DNA from: Simplicispira suum
Lineage (GTDB): Bacteria; Pseudomonadota; Gammaproteobacteria; Burkholderiales; Burkholderiaceae_C
DNA length: 64,000 nucleotides
NCBI RefSeq assembly: GCF_003008595.1
Contig: NZ_CP027669.1
Coordinates: 1,116,001-1,180,000, forward strand
Direction: 5' to 3'
The notes under the pieces: model-generated
Databases searched by the model: none
What the model saw: only the letters and a program-made list of their open reading frames with translations
What the model was told of the DNA's origin: nothing
In this document: piece after piece, positions 7,810 through 16,392 of the stretch
Layout: the number at the start of each line of letters is the position of its first letter
Numbering within the stretch: position 1 is the stretch's first letter
Position numbers and translations under genes: made by a program

Positions 7810-10143
7810 TCAGAGGTCGATCTTGAGTTCCGCGACGTAGCTGCGCTGCGGATAGGGGTGGAAATTCCAGAACGGGTAGTTGTTGGCGTTGTCGATGCCA
7901 AAGGACGCCGCCAAGTGCTTGTTGACCTGGTAGCGCGCACGCAGGTCCACGGTGAAAAATTGGCTCACGCCCATGTAGGTGAAGCCGTTCACGTCGCTGT
8001 TGTTGAGCGTGCGGAACTGCGGGCTGCTGTAGCGCGCGCCGATCGAGGTGCTCCAGCGCGCGTTCCAGCGGTAGCTCGCCAGCGCGCTGGCGCACCACTT
8101 GGCGACATTGGGCTGGCGCTTGCCCAGGGTGTCGCCCGGCACCGCGACGAAACCCGCGTTGTCCATGATGACCGAATCGGCGTAGGTGACGCTGGCGTTC
8201 AGGTCCAGGCCGCGGCGCAGCACGTCGCTGCCGCTCCAGGCCAGTTCCAGCCCCTTGGTGGCAATGCGGCCCACGTTCTGCACGCGGCTGACGTTGCGGT
8301 TGGCCACGGTATCGAGCGTAGTCTGGGTGTAGAGCGCGTCGTGCGTGTCCTCCGTGAAGAGCGTCAGGCGCAGCAGGCTATTGCCCAGGTCTTTTTCCGC
8401 GCTTAGCTCGGTGGTCCAGGATTTTTCCGGCCGCAGGTTCGGGTCGTTGAGGTACTGCGCGTTCGCGGTGGAAGTGGCGCCATACAGCTCACTCACCGTC
8501 GGAAAGCGCACCGCCCGGCCGGCCGAGGCCTTGAGCACCGTGTCCGCCAGCCACTGCCAGGAGAGCGCTGCCTTGGGCGAGAGGTGCGTTTCGCTGCGCC
8601 CGGCCCAGCGCGTGTCGATGGCGGGCGCGGCGCCCGGGATGGCGGTGCGGCCATCGTAAGCACTCCAGCGCTCGCCGCGCAGGCCCAGCACCGTCTTCCA
8701 GCGCGGGGCAAACGACCAGGCATCCTGCGCGTACAGGCTTTGCAAGCGGGTCTTTCCGCCCACCTCGCTCACCCGCGCGCCGGGGCCGTCCTGCAGCCAG
8801 TTGCCCGGGATGGCGGAGCTGAGGTAGTCCAGTTGGTAGTGGTCCTGCTGGAAGCCGAAGTCAACAATGTGCGCGCCCTGCATGCCCGCCGGGCGCCAGA
8901 TGCCCTTGAGTGCCAGGTTGTTCCAGCCCGTGCCCTTGCCGTCTGCCAGCGTGCCGGGCCCGCCAGACGCGGCGCCGGGCAGGGTATTGGCGGCGCTGTT
9001 CTGGCGTTTTTGGTCTTTGCCGTAGTCGTAGAGGCTGGCGGCTACTTCCCAGTCAAACACGCCCTGTGTGTGGCGCTTGACCGACAGGCCGTGCATGGTG
9101 TGCAGCAGCGATTCGTTGGTCAAGGCGAAATCGCCGCCGCTCAAAGGCGCATAACTGCGGCCGCCGATGTTGATAGCGCCGCTCGTGACCGGCTGGCCGG
9201 CGGCATCGCGCAGGTACGACACCGGCCGCCCCTGCGACTGGTTTTGCCACACCCCCAGCGTGTAGGCGGCGCGCAAGCTGGGCGTGATGTCCCAGGCTAC
9301 TTTTGCCTTGAAGTGGTCCTGCTGCGTGGTGTACGCCGTGCCGCTGCCCAGAATCCACCAGGGGGCATTGGCGCCGTTCAGGCCGGGCACCGCGCCAGTG
9401 ACCGGCGTGCCGGCCGTGCCGGGCGTACCGCTGGCCAGCGTGCGCGTGGCAAAGGTCAGCGGCTGGCCCTGGCTGTCGGTGTGGCTGAAGTTGAGGAACC
9501 AGGCCCAGTCGCCCCTTTTGTTGCCCACCGAGGTGCTGGCCTGCCAACTGCGGGCCGTGGTGTCGGTGCCGTAGAGCTCAAAAGGCTGCGACACATAGCC
9601 CATCTTGGCGTGCGCCTCGAATTTCGTGGGCATGCGTGTGACGTAATCGACCACCGCGCCCACCGAGTTGCCGGGGTAGGCGGCGGAGAACGGCCCGTAC
9701 ATGACATCGACCCGCTCGATCTCCTCGGGCGTCACCAGGCCCCAGCGCGGCGGAAACGACAGGCCACCGATGCCGTTGCCCAGGTAGTTCGACAGCAGGA
9801 TGCCGTCGGCGTACACCGCCGAACGCGCGCTGTTGCCCGTGCCCGAGGCGCGGCTGGAGAGGATGGCGTGGTTGTAGTCGCCGATGTAGCGCTTGCGCAC
9901 CAGCAGGCTGGGGAAGTATTTGAGCGCGTCTTCGCTGTCGGTGGCGTTGATGCTCTGCTCGATCTGCGCGCCCGTGACGCCCTCCATGGTGGTGGGGATC
10001 TGCGTCGGCAGCGAGGTCGGCTGGCCGCCAGTGATGGTGACCATGCCCAGTTCTTTGACGGGGACATCGCTCGTCTGGGCATTCGCGGACAGACTGAACG
10101 GAAAGGCAATGGCGATGGCCAAGGCCATGCGGTTACAACGCAT
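7810..10143 (-). CDS. TonB-dependent outer-membrane receptor, probably for copper
   Basis: A 777-residue precursor: signal peptide of about 22 residues (MALAIAIAFPFSLSANA), plug domain (about 35-160, with SARSAVYADGILLSNY and EEIERVDVMYGPFSAAYPGN) and a beta-barrel to the C terminus. It imports a substrate across the outer membrane using TonB-ExbBD energy, none of which is encoded here. The substrate is not readable from the sequence. The adjoining ycnI, PCu(A)C and DUF2946 genes make copper the best inference; a siderophore or other chelate remains possible. The start at 10143 is chosen over an ATG six codons upstream because AGGAG lies 6 bases before it. Confidence 0.85.
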   Translation of the reverse strand: MRCNRMALAIAIAFPFSLSANAQTSDVPVKELGMVTITGGQPTSLPTQIPTTMEGVTGAQIEQSINATDSEDALKYFPSLLVRKRYIGDYNHAILSSRASGTGNSARSAVYADGILLSNYLGNGIGGLSFPPRWGLVTPEEIERVDVMYGPFSAAYPGNSVGAVVDYVTRMPTKFEAHAKMGYVSQPFELYGTDTTARSWQASTSVGNKRGDWAWFLNFSHTDSQGQPLTFATRTLASGTPGTAGTPVTGAVPGLNGANAPWWILGSGTAYTTQQDHFKAKVAWDITPSLRAAYTLGVWQNQSQGRPVSYLRDAAGQPVTSGAINIGGRSYAPLSGGDFALTNESLLHTMHGLSVKRHTQGVFDWEVAASLYDYGKDQKRQNSAANTLPGAASGGPGTLADGKGTGWNNLALKGIWRPAGMQGAHIVDFGFQQDHYQLDYLSSAIPGNWLQDGPGARVSEVGGKTRLQSLYAQDAWSFAPRWKTVLGLRGERWSAYDGRTAIPGAAPAIDTRWAGRSETHLSPKAALSWQWLADTVLKASAGRAVRFPTVSELYGATSTANAQYLNDPNLRPEKSWTTELSAEKDLGNSLLRLTLFTEDTHDALYTQTTLDTVANRNVSRVQNVGRIATKGLELAWSGSDVLRRGLDLNASVTYADSVIMDNAGFVAVPGDTLGKRQPNVAKWCASALASYRWNARWSTSIGARYSSPQFRTLNNSDVNGFTYMGVSQFFTVDLRARYQVNKHLAASFGIDNANNYPFWNFHPYPQRSYVAELKIDL

Positions 10144-10163
10144 GGAAACTCCTGAAATCAAAC

Positions 10164-10222
10164 AAAAAGGCCACTAGCGCTCACCCAGAAAGGGCTAGCA
10201 GCTATGGTTTTGATATCAATTC
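10164..10222 (-). repeat. Dispersed palindromic repeat, family A, copy 3
   Basis: In the minus orientation it reads CATAGCTGCTAGCCCTTTCT, then GGGTGAGCGCTAGTGGCC and TTTTTG. It fills most of the 77-base gap between the DUF2946 gene and the TonB receptor gene. Its lead-in runs into the TGA stop codon of the DUF2946 gene at 10221-10223. It precedes the ribosome site of the receptor gene. Confidence 0.8.
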
Positions 10223-10580
10223 AGGAATGAAGCGGAGGCCCGCGCGCCGGCAGCGGCGCGGCCGTGCGCGCAGCAATGTGCGCAGCGGGAATGGGGCGCA
10301 GGGCATGGGCCAGCGGCAGCGCCTGCGGCAGACGGATAGGCGCAGGCGGCGGCGCCGCGCTGCCAAAGTGCACGCACAGCGGGCAGTCGAGCGTATGCCC
10401 GCGCTGCGCCTGCGCGCCGTCGTCGCCCAGCACCAGCAGCTTGATGTCGCCGCTGGTCGAACACACCAGTTGCACCGATTGCGGGTTGACGAAAGGCGAC
10501 GCCGTCGCCACGCCGATGGACATGGCAAACCACACCAGCATGAAGCTGGCGAGAGCGCGAAAGCGGCGCAAGGTTTGCAT
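10221..10580 (-). CDS. DUF2946 family small exported protein
   Basis: A 119-residue protein. Residues 1-28 form a signal peptide or membrane anchor (ALASFMLVWFAMSIGVATAS). The family mark is the motif HTLDCPLCVH (about residues 62-71), whose cysteine pair and histidines could bind a metal ion. The rest is proline/alanine-rich. DUF2946 has no established reaction, but members sit beside copper genes and TonB receptors in many proteobacteria, as here. It is the first gene of the leftward set; only a repeat separates it from the receptor gene. The ribosome site is weak. A role in periplasmic copper handling is inferred from the metal-like motif and the neighbours. Confidence 0.75.
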   Translation of the reverse strand: MQTLRRFRALASFMLVWFAMSIGVATASPFVNPQSVQLVCSTSGDIKLLVLGDDGAQAQRGHTLDCPLCVHFGSAAPPPAPIRLPQALPLAHALRPIPAAHIAARTAAPLPARGPPLHS

Positions 10581-10612
10581 GGACAGGGATTGTAGGCGGC
10601 GCGCTCGCCCGG

Positions 10613-12610
10613 CTACTGCACCGCTTCGCGCCGCAGCAGGTCTTGCAAGCCGCTGGCGCGCTGCGTCCGCAGTTGCACCGCCTGCGCCAGCAGCCCGGCA
10701 CGCGGCGCCACCAGCGTAAAGACCTGGCGCGCGCGCGTGATGCCGGTATAGACCAGCTCACGCGAAAGCAGCGCACCGGCCTGCGGCGGCAGCACCAGCG
10801 CGGTGTGCTCGAACTCCGAGCCCTGCGCCTTGTGCACCGTCATGGCGAACGCGGTTTCCACATGCGCCAGCCGCGCCACACTGACCGAGCGCAGCCTGGG
10901 GCCATCGGCAAAAAACACGCGCAGACCAGCGCCGCCGACAGCCGAAAGGGCCAGTCCGACGTCGCCATTGAACACACCGGCCTCGGCGTCGTTGCGCGTG
11001 ACCAGCACCGGGCGTCCGGCATACCAGGCGCCCGGCCCGGCGAGCAGCCCGGCGCTGCGCGCGGCGTGCTCAATGGCGCGCGACAAACCTTCCGCCCCCC
11101 AGGGGCCTTCGCGCACCGCGCACAGCAGGCGGAAACGCTCGAAAGCGGCCAGCACGGCAGCGGCCCAGGCGCTGTGGTCGGCGTCGCTTGCGCTGGCGGG
11201 CCGGATGGCCAAACGCAAGAGGTAGTCGCGATAGCTCGGCGCCGGGCCCTCGGCGAGCGCCAGGTCGACAGCAGCCTGGGGATCGACCGCTTCGAGCGAC
11301 TGCAAGGCGCCACTGTCGTCGCTGGCCAACAGCTTCGCCGCACGCGCGCCGTCCCCCCCATGGACCGCCAGCGCCAGTGCACCAATGGAGCCGGAAAAGC
11401 GGTGGCTTGCGCGCAGCATCACCGTGTTCGGCGCGAGCAGCGGCGCGACGCCGGATGGCGCGCGCAGCGCCATAGGAATCTCCACGCCGGCTACCGCCTG
11501 CGCATAGCGCACCGTGCCCGCGTCGTAATGGCCCTGCTCCGCACCTTCACACAGATCGCCCAGCACGGCACCGGCCTCCACCGATGCGAGCTGGTCCTTG
11601 TCGCCCAGCAGCACCAGGCGGGCATGGGCGGGCAAAGCAGCCAGCAGCGAGGCCATCATTTCCAGATGCACCATGGAGGCTTCGTCAACGATGAGCACGT
11701 CCACATCGAGGGGCGCCGCCGCGTGGTGGCGCAAACGCCGTGTTCCGGGGCGTGCCCCGAGCAGCGCGTGCAAGGTGCGCGCCGGGCCGATGCGCGCGGC
11801 AAACGCGCCCAGATCCAGGGCGTCGCCAACGCGGGTCTGCAGCCCCGTGAGCGCCGTCTCCAGCGACTGGCGCAAGCGCGCCGCTGCCTTGCCGGTGGGC
11901 GCGGCCAGCGCTACGCGCAGGCGCTCGGGCGCGCTGTCCACCGCCGGCAAGGCCGCCAGCAGGCGCGCGGCGGTATAGGTTTTCCCGGTACCCGGCCCGC
12001 CGGTGACGATGGTCAGGCGCGAGCGCAGGGCAATGGCGCAGGCGAGCTTTTGCCAATCGCAGCCGCCGGTCGGCAGCGGATCGAACAAGCGGTCCAACCA
12101 GGCTCGCACCATGGCTTCATTGACATCAAGCGGTGGCGCGGCGCGCCCGCGCAGGCCCTGCGCCACCTGCTGTTCGAAGTTCCAGTAGCGCCGCAGGTAG
12201 AGCAAGGGCGCAGCCGGCGAGCCGCCCAGCACCAGCGGGGCGTCGGTATCGGCGGTGTGGGCCGCCTGGACGCAGCGGCTGGCGCGCACCGCGGCCAGCC
12301 AGTCCGCGCTGCGCGGCGAGAGGCTCTGCACCAGCGCAGTGAGAGCTTCCTGCCCCGCAATGCGCCAGCCGGAGAGCTGCAGCAAGCGATGGCGCAATCC
12401 GCCCAGCGGCAGGCAGCTGTGCCCCTGGCCCTCGAAATGCGCGAGCAGCGCGCTGGCCACCAGCAGCTCGGGCGCCGCTTCGGGGTCGCGCTCGGCGATG
12501 AACTGCGCCAACGCCCAGTCGAGCGGGCGCAGCAGACCGGCATCGGCCAGGGCGCGCAGGCCGCTGAGCACGGCGCTGCGTGGGTCCGGAGCGCTGGGCG
12601 CGGTGCTCAT
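10613..12610 (-). CDS. recD: Exodeoxyribonuclease V alpha subunit RecD
   Basis: A 665-residue SF1B helicase, the 5'-3' motor of the RecBCD complex that unwinds and degrades double-strand DNA ends until a Chi site switches it to recombination mode. Visible motifs are Walker A VTGGPGTGKTYTA (Lys210), the DEAD-like VLIVDEASMVHLEMM, the Q-loop LLGDKDQLASVEAG, and the C-terminal motif VI region TVHKAQGSEFEH followed by YTGITRARQ. It is longer than the Escherichia coli protein (608 residues), mainly through alanine-rich loops. Its ATG overlaps the recB stop by four bases (ATGA), implying translational coupling. It is the last gene of recC-recB-recD. Confidence 0.95.
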   Translation of the reverse strand: MSTAPSAPDPRSAVLSGLRALADAGLLRPLDWALAQFIAERDPEAAPELLVASALLAHFEGQGHSCLPLGGLRHRLLQLSGWRIAGQEALTALVQSLSPRSADWLAAVRASRCVQAAHTADTDAPLVLGGSPAAPLLYLRRYWNFEQQVAQGLRGRAAPPLDVNEAMVRAWLDRLFDPLPTGGCDWQKLACAIALRSRLTIVTGGPGTGKTYTAARLLAALPAVDSAPERLRVALAAPTGKAAARLRQSLETALTGLQTRVGDALDLGAFAARIGPARTLHALLGARPGTRRLRHHAAAPLDVDVLIVDEASMVHLEMMASLLAALPAHARLVLLGDKDQLASVEAGAVLGDLCEGAEQGHYDAGTVRYAQAVAGVEIPMALRAPSGVAPLLAPNTVMLRASHRFSGSIGALALAVHGGDGARAAKLLASDDSGALQSLEAVDPQAAVDLALAEGPAPSYRDYLLRLAIRPASASDADHSAWAAAVLAAFERFRLLCAVREGPWGAEGLSRAIEHAARSAGLLAGPGAWYAGRPVLVTRNDAEAGVFNGDVGLALSAVGGAGLRVFFADGPRLRSVSVARLAHVETAFAMTVHKAQGSEFEHTALVLPPQAGALLSRELVYTGITRARQVFTLVAPRAGLLAQAVQLRTQRASGLQDLLRREAVQ

Positions 12611-15600
12611 GCTTGCGCCTCCGGTGCAGCGGCCACATCGCCGCCCTGTAGCAGTGCGTCAAGCGCAGCGATCAGCGCCAACGGCGGCGCCAGCGCAAGC
12701 ACGCCGGCGCTGGGCGCGTCGATGCCGCGCAGAAAGAAAAACAGCGCTCCGCCCAGATCGCGTTCGGGCGCATAGGCATCGCCCAGGCGCGCGCGCAGCA
12801 GGCGGTGCAGGGCCAGCAGATACAGCGCGGCCTGAACGTCGTAGCGGTGCGCAAGCACGGCTTGCGCCAGCGCCGGTGCGGTGTAGGCGGCAGCGTCAGC
12901 ACCGAGCCAGTTGGATTTGTAGTCCAGCACCCAGTAGCGCCCGCCCTGCTCGAACACCAGATCGGCAAAGCCCATCAGCATGCCGTGCAGTTCGCGCTGC
13001 GGCAGCGCCGGCCGATCCAGGCCGGGCAGGAAATGCGTGCGGCACAGCGCGTCCACCACGGGCGCGGGCAGACGCGCCGCCGGTAGCCAGAACTCCATTT
13101 CGGGCAGGATCGTCGTGAGTTGATTGAGTGGTACGCCCAGCGGCGGCAGCGGCAGCGCCACGGCCGCGCTGAGCCAGGCGACGGTGTCGCCGGCCCAGGT
13201 CGCGCGGCCAGCGCGCTCGCAGCGCTTTCGCAGTCGCTCGGCCAAGGGGCCGTCGGGCGCGAGCGCAAAACCCTCGCCCGCCAGCCATTCCAGTTGCTCG
13301 TGCAGAAAATTGCCCACCAGCGCGCCACAGGGGAATCGGTGCCAGGCGGGAGGAGCCTCAGGAAACAGCTCTCCGCTCTGTCCCGGTTCGGCGAAAGCCC
13401 CCACGCGCAGGATGCGATCGACAGCTTCCGGGGCTTCTGGCAGCAATGCCTCGTCGTCGGCCGGCATGCGCTGCGTGGGCTGCAAGGCGCCCAGCGCCTG
13501 GGCAGTGGGCACGCCGTGCACCAGTTGCGAAAAACTGGCGATGCCCCAGCGGCGGTCAAAGTCTGCGGCGTAGGGCAGGCTCTCGCGCAGGGCCGGCTGG
13601 GCGCCGCGCGGGGCGAATGCGGTGCAGGGAGCCGGGCCGTCGGCCAATGCCTGCAGGTGGATGTTTGCCTGGGCTGACGCCCACTGCGAGAGCGCGTTCA
13701 GCCATTCCTCGGGACCCAGCGGATCGCCGCCCGCCAGCAACTGGCCGGCGGCGCTGCGGTGGGTGTTGGCTCGCTTGGCGTTGCCGTCCTTGACGGCCGC
13801 AAATCCCAGCCACAGGGCGTGGCGCGCGCGCGTCAGCGCCACGTAGAACAGGCGCAGGTCTTCGCGCATGCGCTCCTGCTCGGCCTGCTCCCACTCTGCG
13901 TCGCTCATTTGCAGGTGCATGGCGCGCACGCCCTGCGCGTTGGTCAGGGCCACGGCGGGGTTGTGCTTCTTCTTTTTGACCAGCCGGACGGCGCAGGCAA
14001 AGGGCAGGCAGACCACGGGATATTCCAAGCCCTTGCTTTTGTGCACGGTGACGATCTGCACCAGATCGGCGTCGCTCTCGAGCCGCACGATCTGCTCGTC
14101 CGCCGCAGCGGCCTCCTGCTGCAGTTGCCCGGCCAGCCAGCGCACCAGGGCGCGTTCGCCGTCCAGCGTGCTGCTGGCCTGCTGCAGCAGCTCGGCCAGA
14201 TGCAACAGGTTGGTCAGCCGCCGTTCGCCTCCGGGCTCGCGCAGCAGGCGCGCCGGCAGGTCCAACTGGTGCAGGGTCTGGCGCAACATGGGCAGCACAC
14301 CCTGGGTTTGCCACACGGTATGCAGGGCGCGCAGTTGTTCGCTGCGCAGTTCCAGCGCGGCGTCGTCGGTAGCCAGGCGCTCGAGTTCGGCGATGGGCAG
14401 GGCCAGCGTGGCCGTGGCCATCGCGGTGCGCAGCCGGCGTGCGTCCAGGGGTTCGGCCACGGCCTGGAGCCACCACAGCAGGTCGCGCGCCTCGCGGCTC
14501 TTAAGCACCGAATCCTTGTCGGACAGGTACACCGACGCCAGGCCGCGCCGGCGCAGCGCGCGCTGCATGGCCTGCGCCTCGCTGCCGCTGCGCACCAGCA
14601 CGGCAATGTCTGCGGGGCACAGACGGGTGAAGCTTCCGTCGCTCTGGGCGAAGCCGGCAGCGGGGTCGTTGAGCCAGGCGACGATCTGCTCTGCGCAGTG
14701 CGCGGCAAAGCGGGCGCGCTGCACTGGCGCAGGCGCCGGCTCCAGGGCGTGCACCAGGCTCATGGCGGGCACGACGCCGTCGGCAGCGACGAAATGCTCG
14801 GCCCGCCCGCGCGCTTGCACCGGGACGAAGGGCAGCGGGTCGGGTTCGCGGCCTTCTGCCGCGCTGACCTCTTCGCCATCGTCTCGATAGCCAAATGCGC
14901 CTGCGCCGTCTCGGGTTTCCGCGTGCGTGAACCAATGGTTGACCGCAGCCACCAGCGCGTGCGTCGAGCGGTGGTTGGTGGCCAGCATGGCGTGGCGCCC
15001 GCGCGTGGCCTGGCGCGCGGCCAGGTAGCTGTCGATGTCGGCGCCGCGAAAGGCGTAAATCGACTGCTTGGGGTCACCAATGAGCAGCAGCGCCGTGGCC
15101 GGGTCGTTGTCTTGCGGACGGTAGAGCCGCTCAAAAATTCGGTACTGCAGCGGCGAGGTGTCCTGAAACTCGTCGATCAGCGCCACCGGGTGCTGCGCCA
15201 GGATGCGTGCGCGCAGGCGCTCGCCATGCGCTCCGGCCAGGGCGCGGTCCAGGCGCAGCAGCAGGTCATGAAACCCAAAGGTTCCGCGCTGGCGCTTGAG
15301 CGCAGCCAGCCGCTGCTGAATGTTGGCGGCGGCATGCTCGCGCAAAGCCACATCGGACGCCGGCAACTGCTGCTGCGCTGCCAGCAGCTCAGGGATGGCG
15401 GCAAAGGCTTCGGGCAGGGGTGCGGCCGCTGCGCCCTCGCCGCGCAGCGCCAGCAGGGCTTCGGGACGCAGGCGCTCCACGGCGAGGGAAGTAAGTTTCA
15501 GCGCGGCCGCCTCATCGCTGTTCGCCCAGGCGGCAATGCCGTCCCGAAGCCACTTGGGCACGCTGCGCAGCTTGCCCACATCCCAGGCCGATTTGCCCAG

Positions 15601-16392
15601 GGCAATTTGCACCTCAGTCCATTGCGCCAGCGCCTCGGCCCGCTCGGCCCAGCCTTGTTTGAGTGCGGTAATTTCGGCGGCGTAGCCTGCGTCGGCCGAG
15701 GTCAGACATTCGGCCAGGCTGCCCTGGCCCGCAGCCACTGGGAGTTCGGTGGTGGCGAGCGCGCGGGCGTCGTCGATCAAAGCCTCAACAGTCGGCCAAA
15801 CGCCAAGCGCCCGCTCCAGAAGTTGTGGATCCAGCGGATACACCTGCTGGCGCCAGTAATCGCGCGCAGCCTCGGCGCGCAGGGACGCTTCGTCGGCATC
15901 CAGCGCTTCGTCAAACAGCGATCCGCTGTCAAAGGCGTGCTCGCGCAGCATGCGTTGGCACCAGGCGTCGATGGTCTGGACGGCCGCGTCGTCCATGCCT
16001 TCGGCCGCGTTGGCCAGCCGCCAGGCCGCCTGCTCGCGCACTGGGCCGGCAGGGTAAGCATCGCGCAGCGCCGCCAGGTAGCTGTCGTGTGGCTGTGGCG
16101 TGCATTGCCCGCGCAGTACGCGCGCCGCCTCGGCCAGCCGGGTGCGGATGCGGTCGGACAGTTCGCGCGTGGCGGCGCGGGTGAAGGTCATGACCAGAAT
16201 GTCGGCGGGCGCGAGCGGGCGGCCCAAGCCTTCGGCGCCGCCGTGGCCGAGCACCAGCCGCACGTAGAGCGCCGCAATGGTCCAGGTCTTGCCGGTGCCG
16301 GCGCTCGCCTCGATCAAGCGGCTGCCATGCAATGGGAAATGCAGCGGGTCGAGCACCGCCGAGTCGGCAACCGGATGGGGTGACGTGCTCAT
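12607..16392 (-). CDS. recB: Exodeoxyribonuclease V beta subunit RecB
   Basis: A 1261-residue SF1A helicase-nuclease, the 3'-5' motor and only nuclease of RecBCD. Helicase motifs include Walker A IEASAGTGKTWTIAAL (Lys35), the motif II region VALIDEFQDTSPLQYRIFE, motif III LLIGDPKQSIYAFRGAD and motif V IVTVHKSKGLEYPVVCLPF. The C-terminal nuclease has the diagnostic GFADLVFEQGGRYWVLDYKS, with the catalytic Asp and Lys of the DYK motif. The start is the ATG giving MSTSPHPVADS because it overlaps the recC stop in an ATGA and the Walker A follows at the usual distance. A much longer upstream in-frame extension is discarded because it lies inside recC. Confidence 0.95.
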   Translation of the reverse strand: MSTSPHPVADSAVLDPLHFPLHGSRLIEASAGTGKTWTIAALYVRLVLGHGGAEGLGRPLAPADILVMTFTRAATRELSDRIRTRLAEAARVLRGQCTPQPHDSYLAALRDAYPAGPVREQAAWRLANAAEGMDDAAVQTIDAWCQRMLREHAFDSGSLFDEALDADEASLRAEAARDYWRQQVYPLDPQLLERALGVWPTVEALIDDARALATTELPVAAGQGSLAECLTSADAGYAAEITALKQGWAERAEALAQWTEVQIALGKSAWDVGKLRSVPKWLRDGIAAWANSDEAAALKLTSLAVERLRPEALLALRGEGAAAAPLPEAFAAIPELLAAQQQLPASDVALREHAAANIQQRLAALKRQRGTFGFHDLLLRLDRALAGAHGERLRARILAQHPVALIDEFQDTSPLQYRIFERLYRPQDNDPATALLLIGDPKQSIYAFRGADIDSYLAARQATRGRHAMLATNHRSTHALVAAVNHWFTHAETRDGAGAFGYRDDGEEVSAAEGREPDPLPFVPVQARGRAEHFVAADGVVPAMSLVHALEPAPAPVQRARFAAHCAEQIVAWLNDPAAGFAQSDGSFTRLCPADIAVLVRSGSEAQAMQRALRRRGLASVYLSDKDSVLKSREARDLLWWLQAVAEPLDARRLRTAMATATLALPIAELERLATDDAALELRSEQLRALHTVWQTQGVLPMLRQTLHQLDLPARLLREPGGERRLTNLLHLAELLQQASSTLDGERALVRWLAGQLQQEAAAADEQIVRLESDADLVQIVTVHKSKGLEYPVVCLPFACAVRLVKKKKHNPAVALTNAQGVRAMHLQMSDAEWEQAEQERMREDLRLFYVALTRARHALWLGFAAVKDGNAKRANTHRSAAGQLLAGGDPLGPEEWLNALSQWASAQANIHLQALADGPAPCTAFAPRGAQPALRESLPYAADFDRRWGIASFSQLVHGVPTAQALGALQPTQRMPADDEALLPEAPEAVDRILRVGAFAEPGQSGELFPEAPPAWHRFPCGALVGNFLHEQLEWLAGEGFALAPDGPLAERLRKRCERAGRATWAGDTVAWLSAAVALPLPPLGVPLNQLTTILPEMEFWLPAARLPAPVVDALCRTHFLPGLDRPALPQRELHGMLMGFADLVFEQGGRYWVLDYKSNWLGADAAAYTAPALAQAVLAHRYDVQAALYLLALHRLLRARLGDAYAPERDLGGALFFFLRGIDAPSAGVLALAPPLALIAALDALLQGGDVAAAPEAQA

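Noticed and set aside
7810..10143. Calling the TonB receptor a siderophore receptor
   Set aside because: Nothing in the sequence identifies a siderophore, and neighbouring genes point to copper; left as a probable copper receptor.
10643..12775. A 710-codon open frame on the plus strand
   Set aside because: Antisense to recD; low-complexity Arg/Gln/Ala content, no domain.
13759..16383. An 874-codon open frame on the plus strand
   Set aside because: It lies antisense to recB, has no recognisable domain and a histidine/glutamine/arginine-rich composition typical of the reverse strand of high-GC genes.
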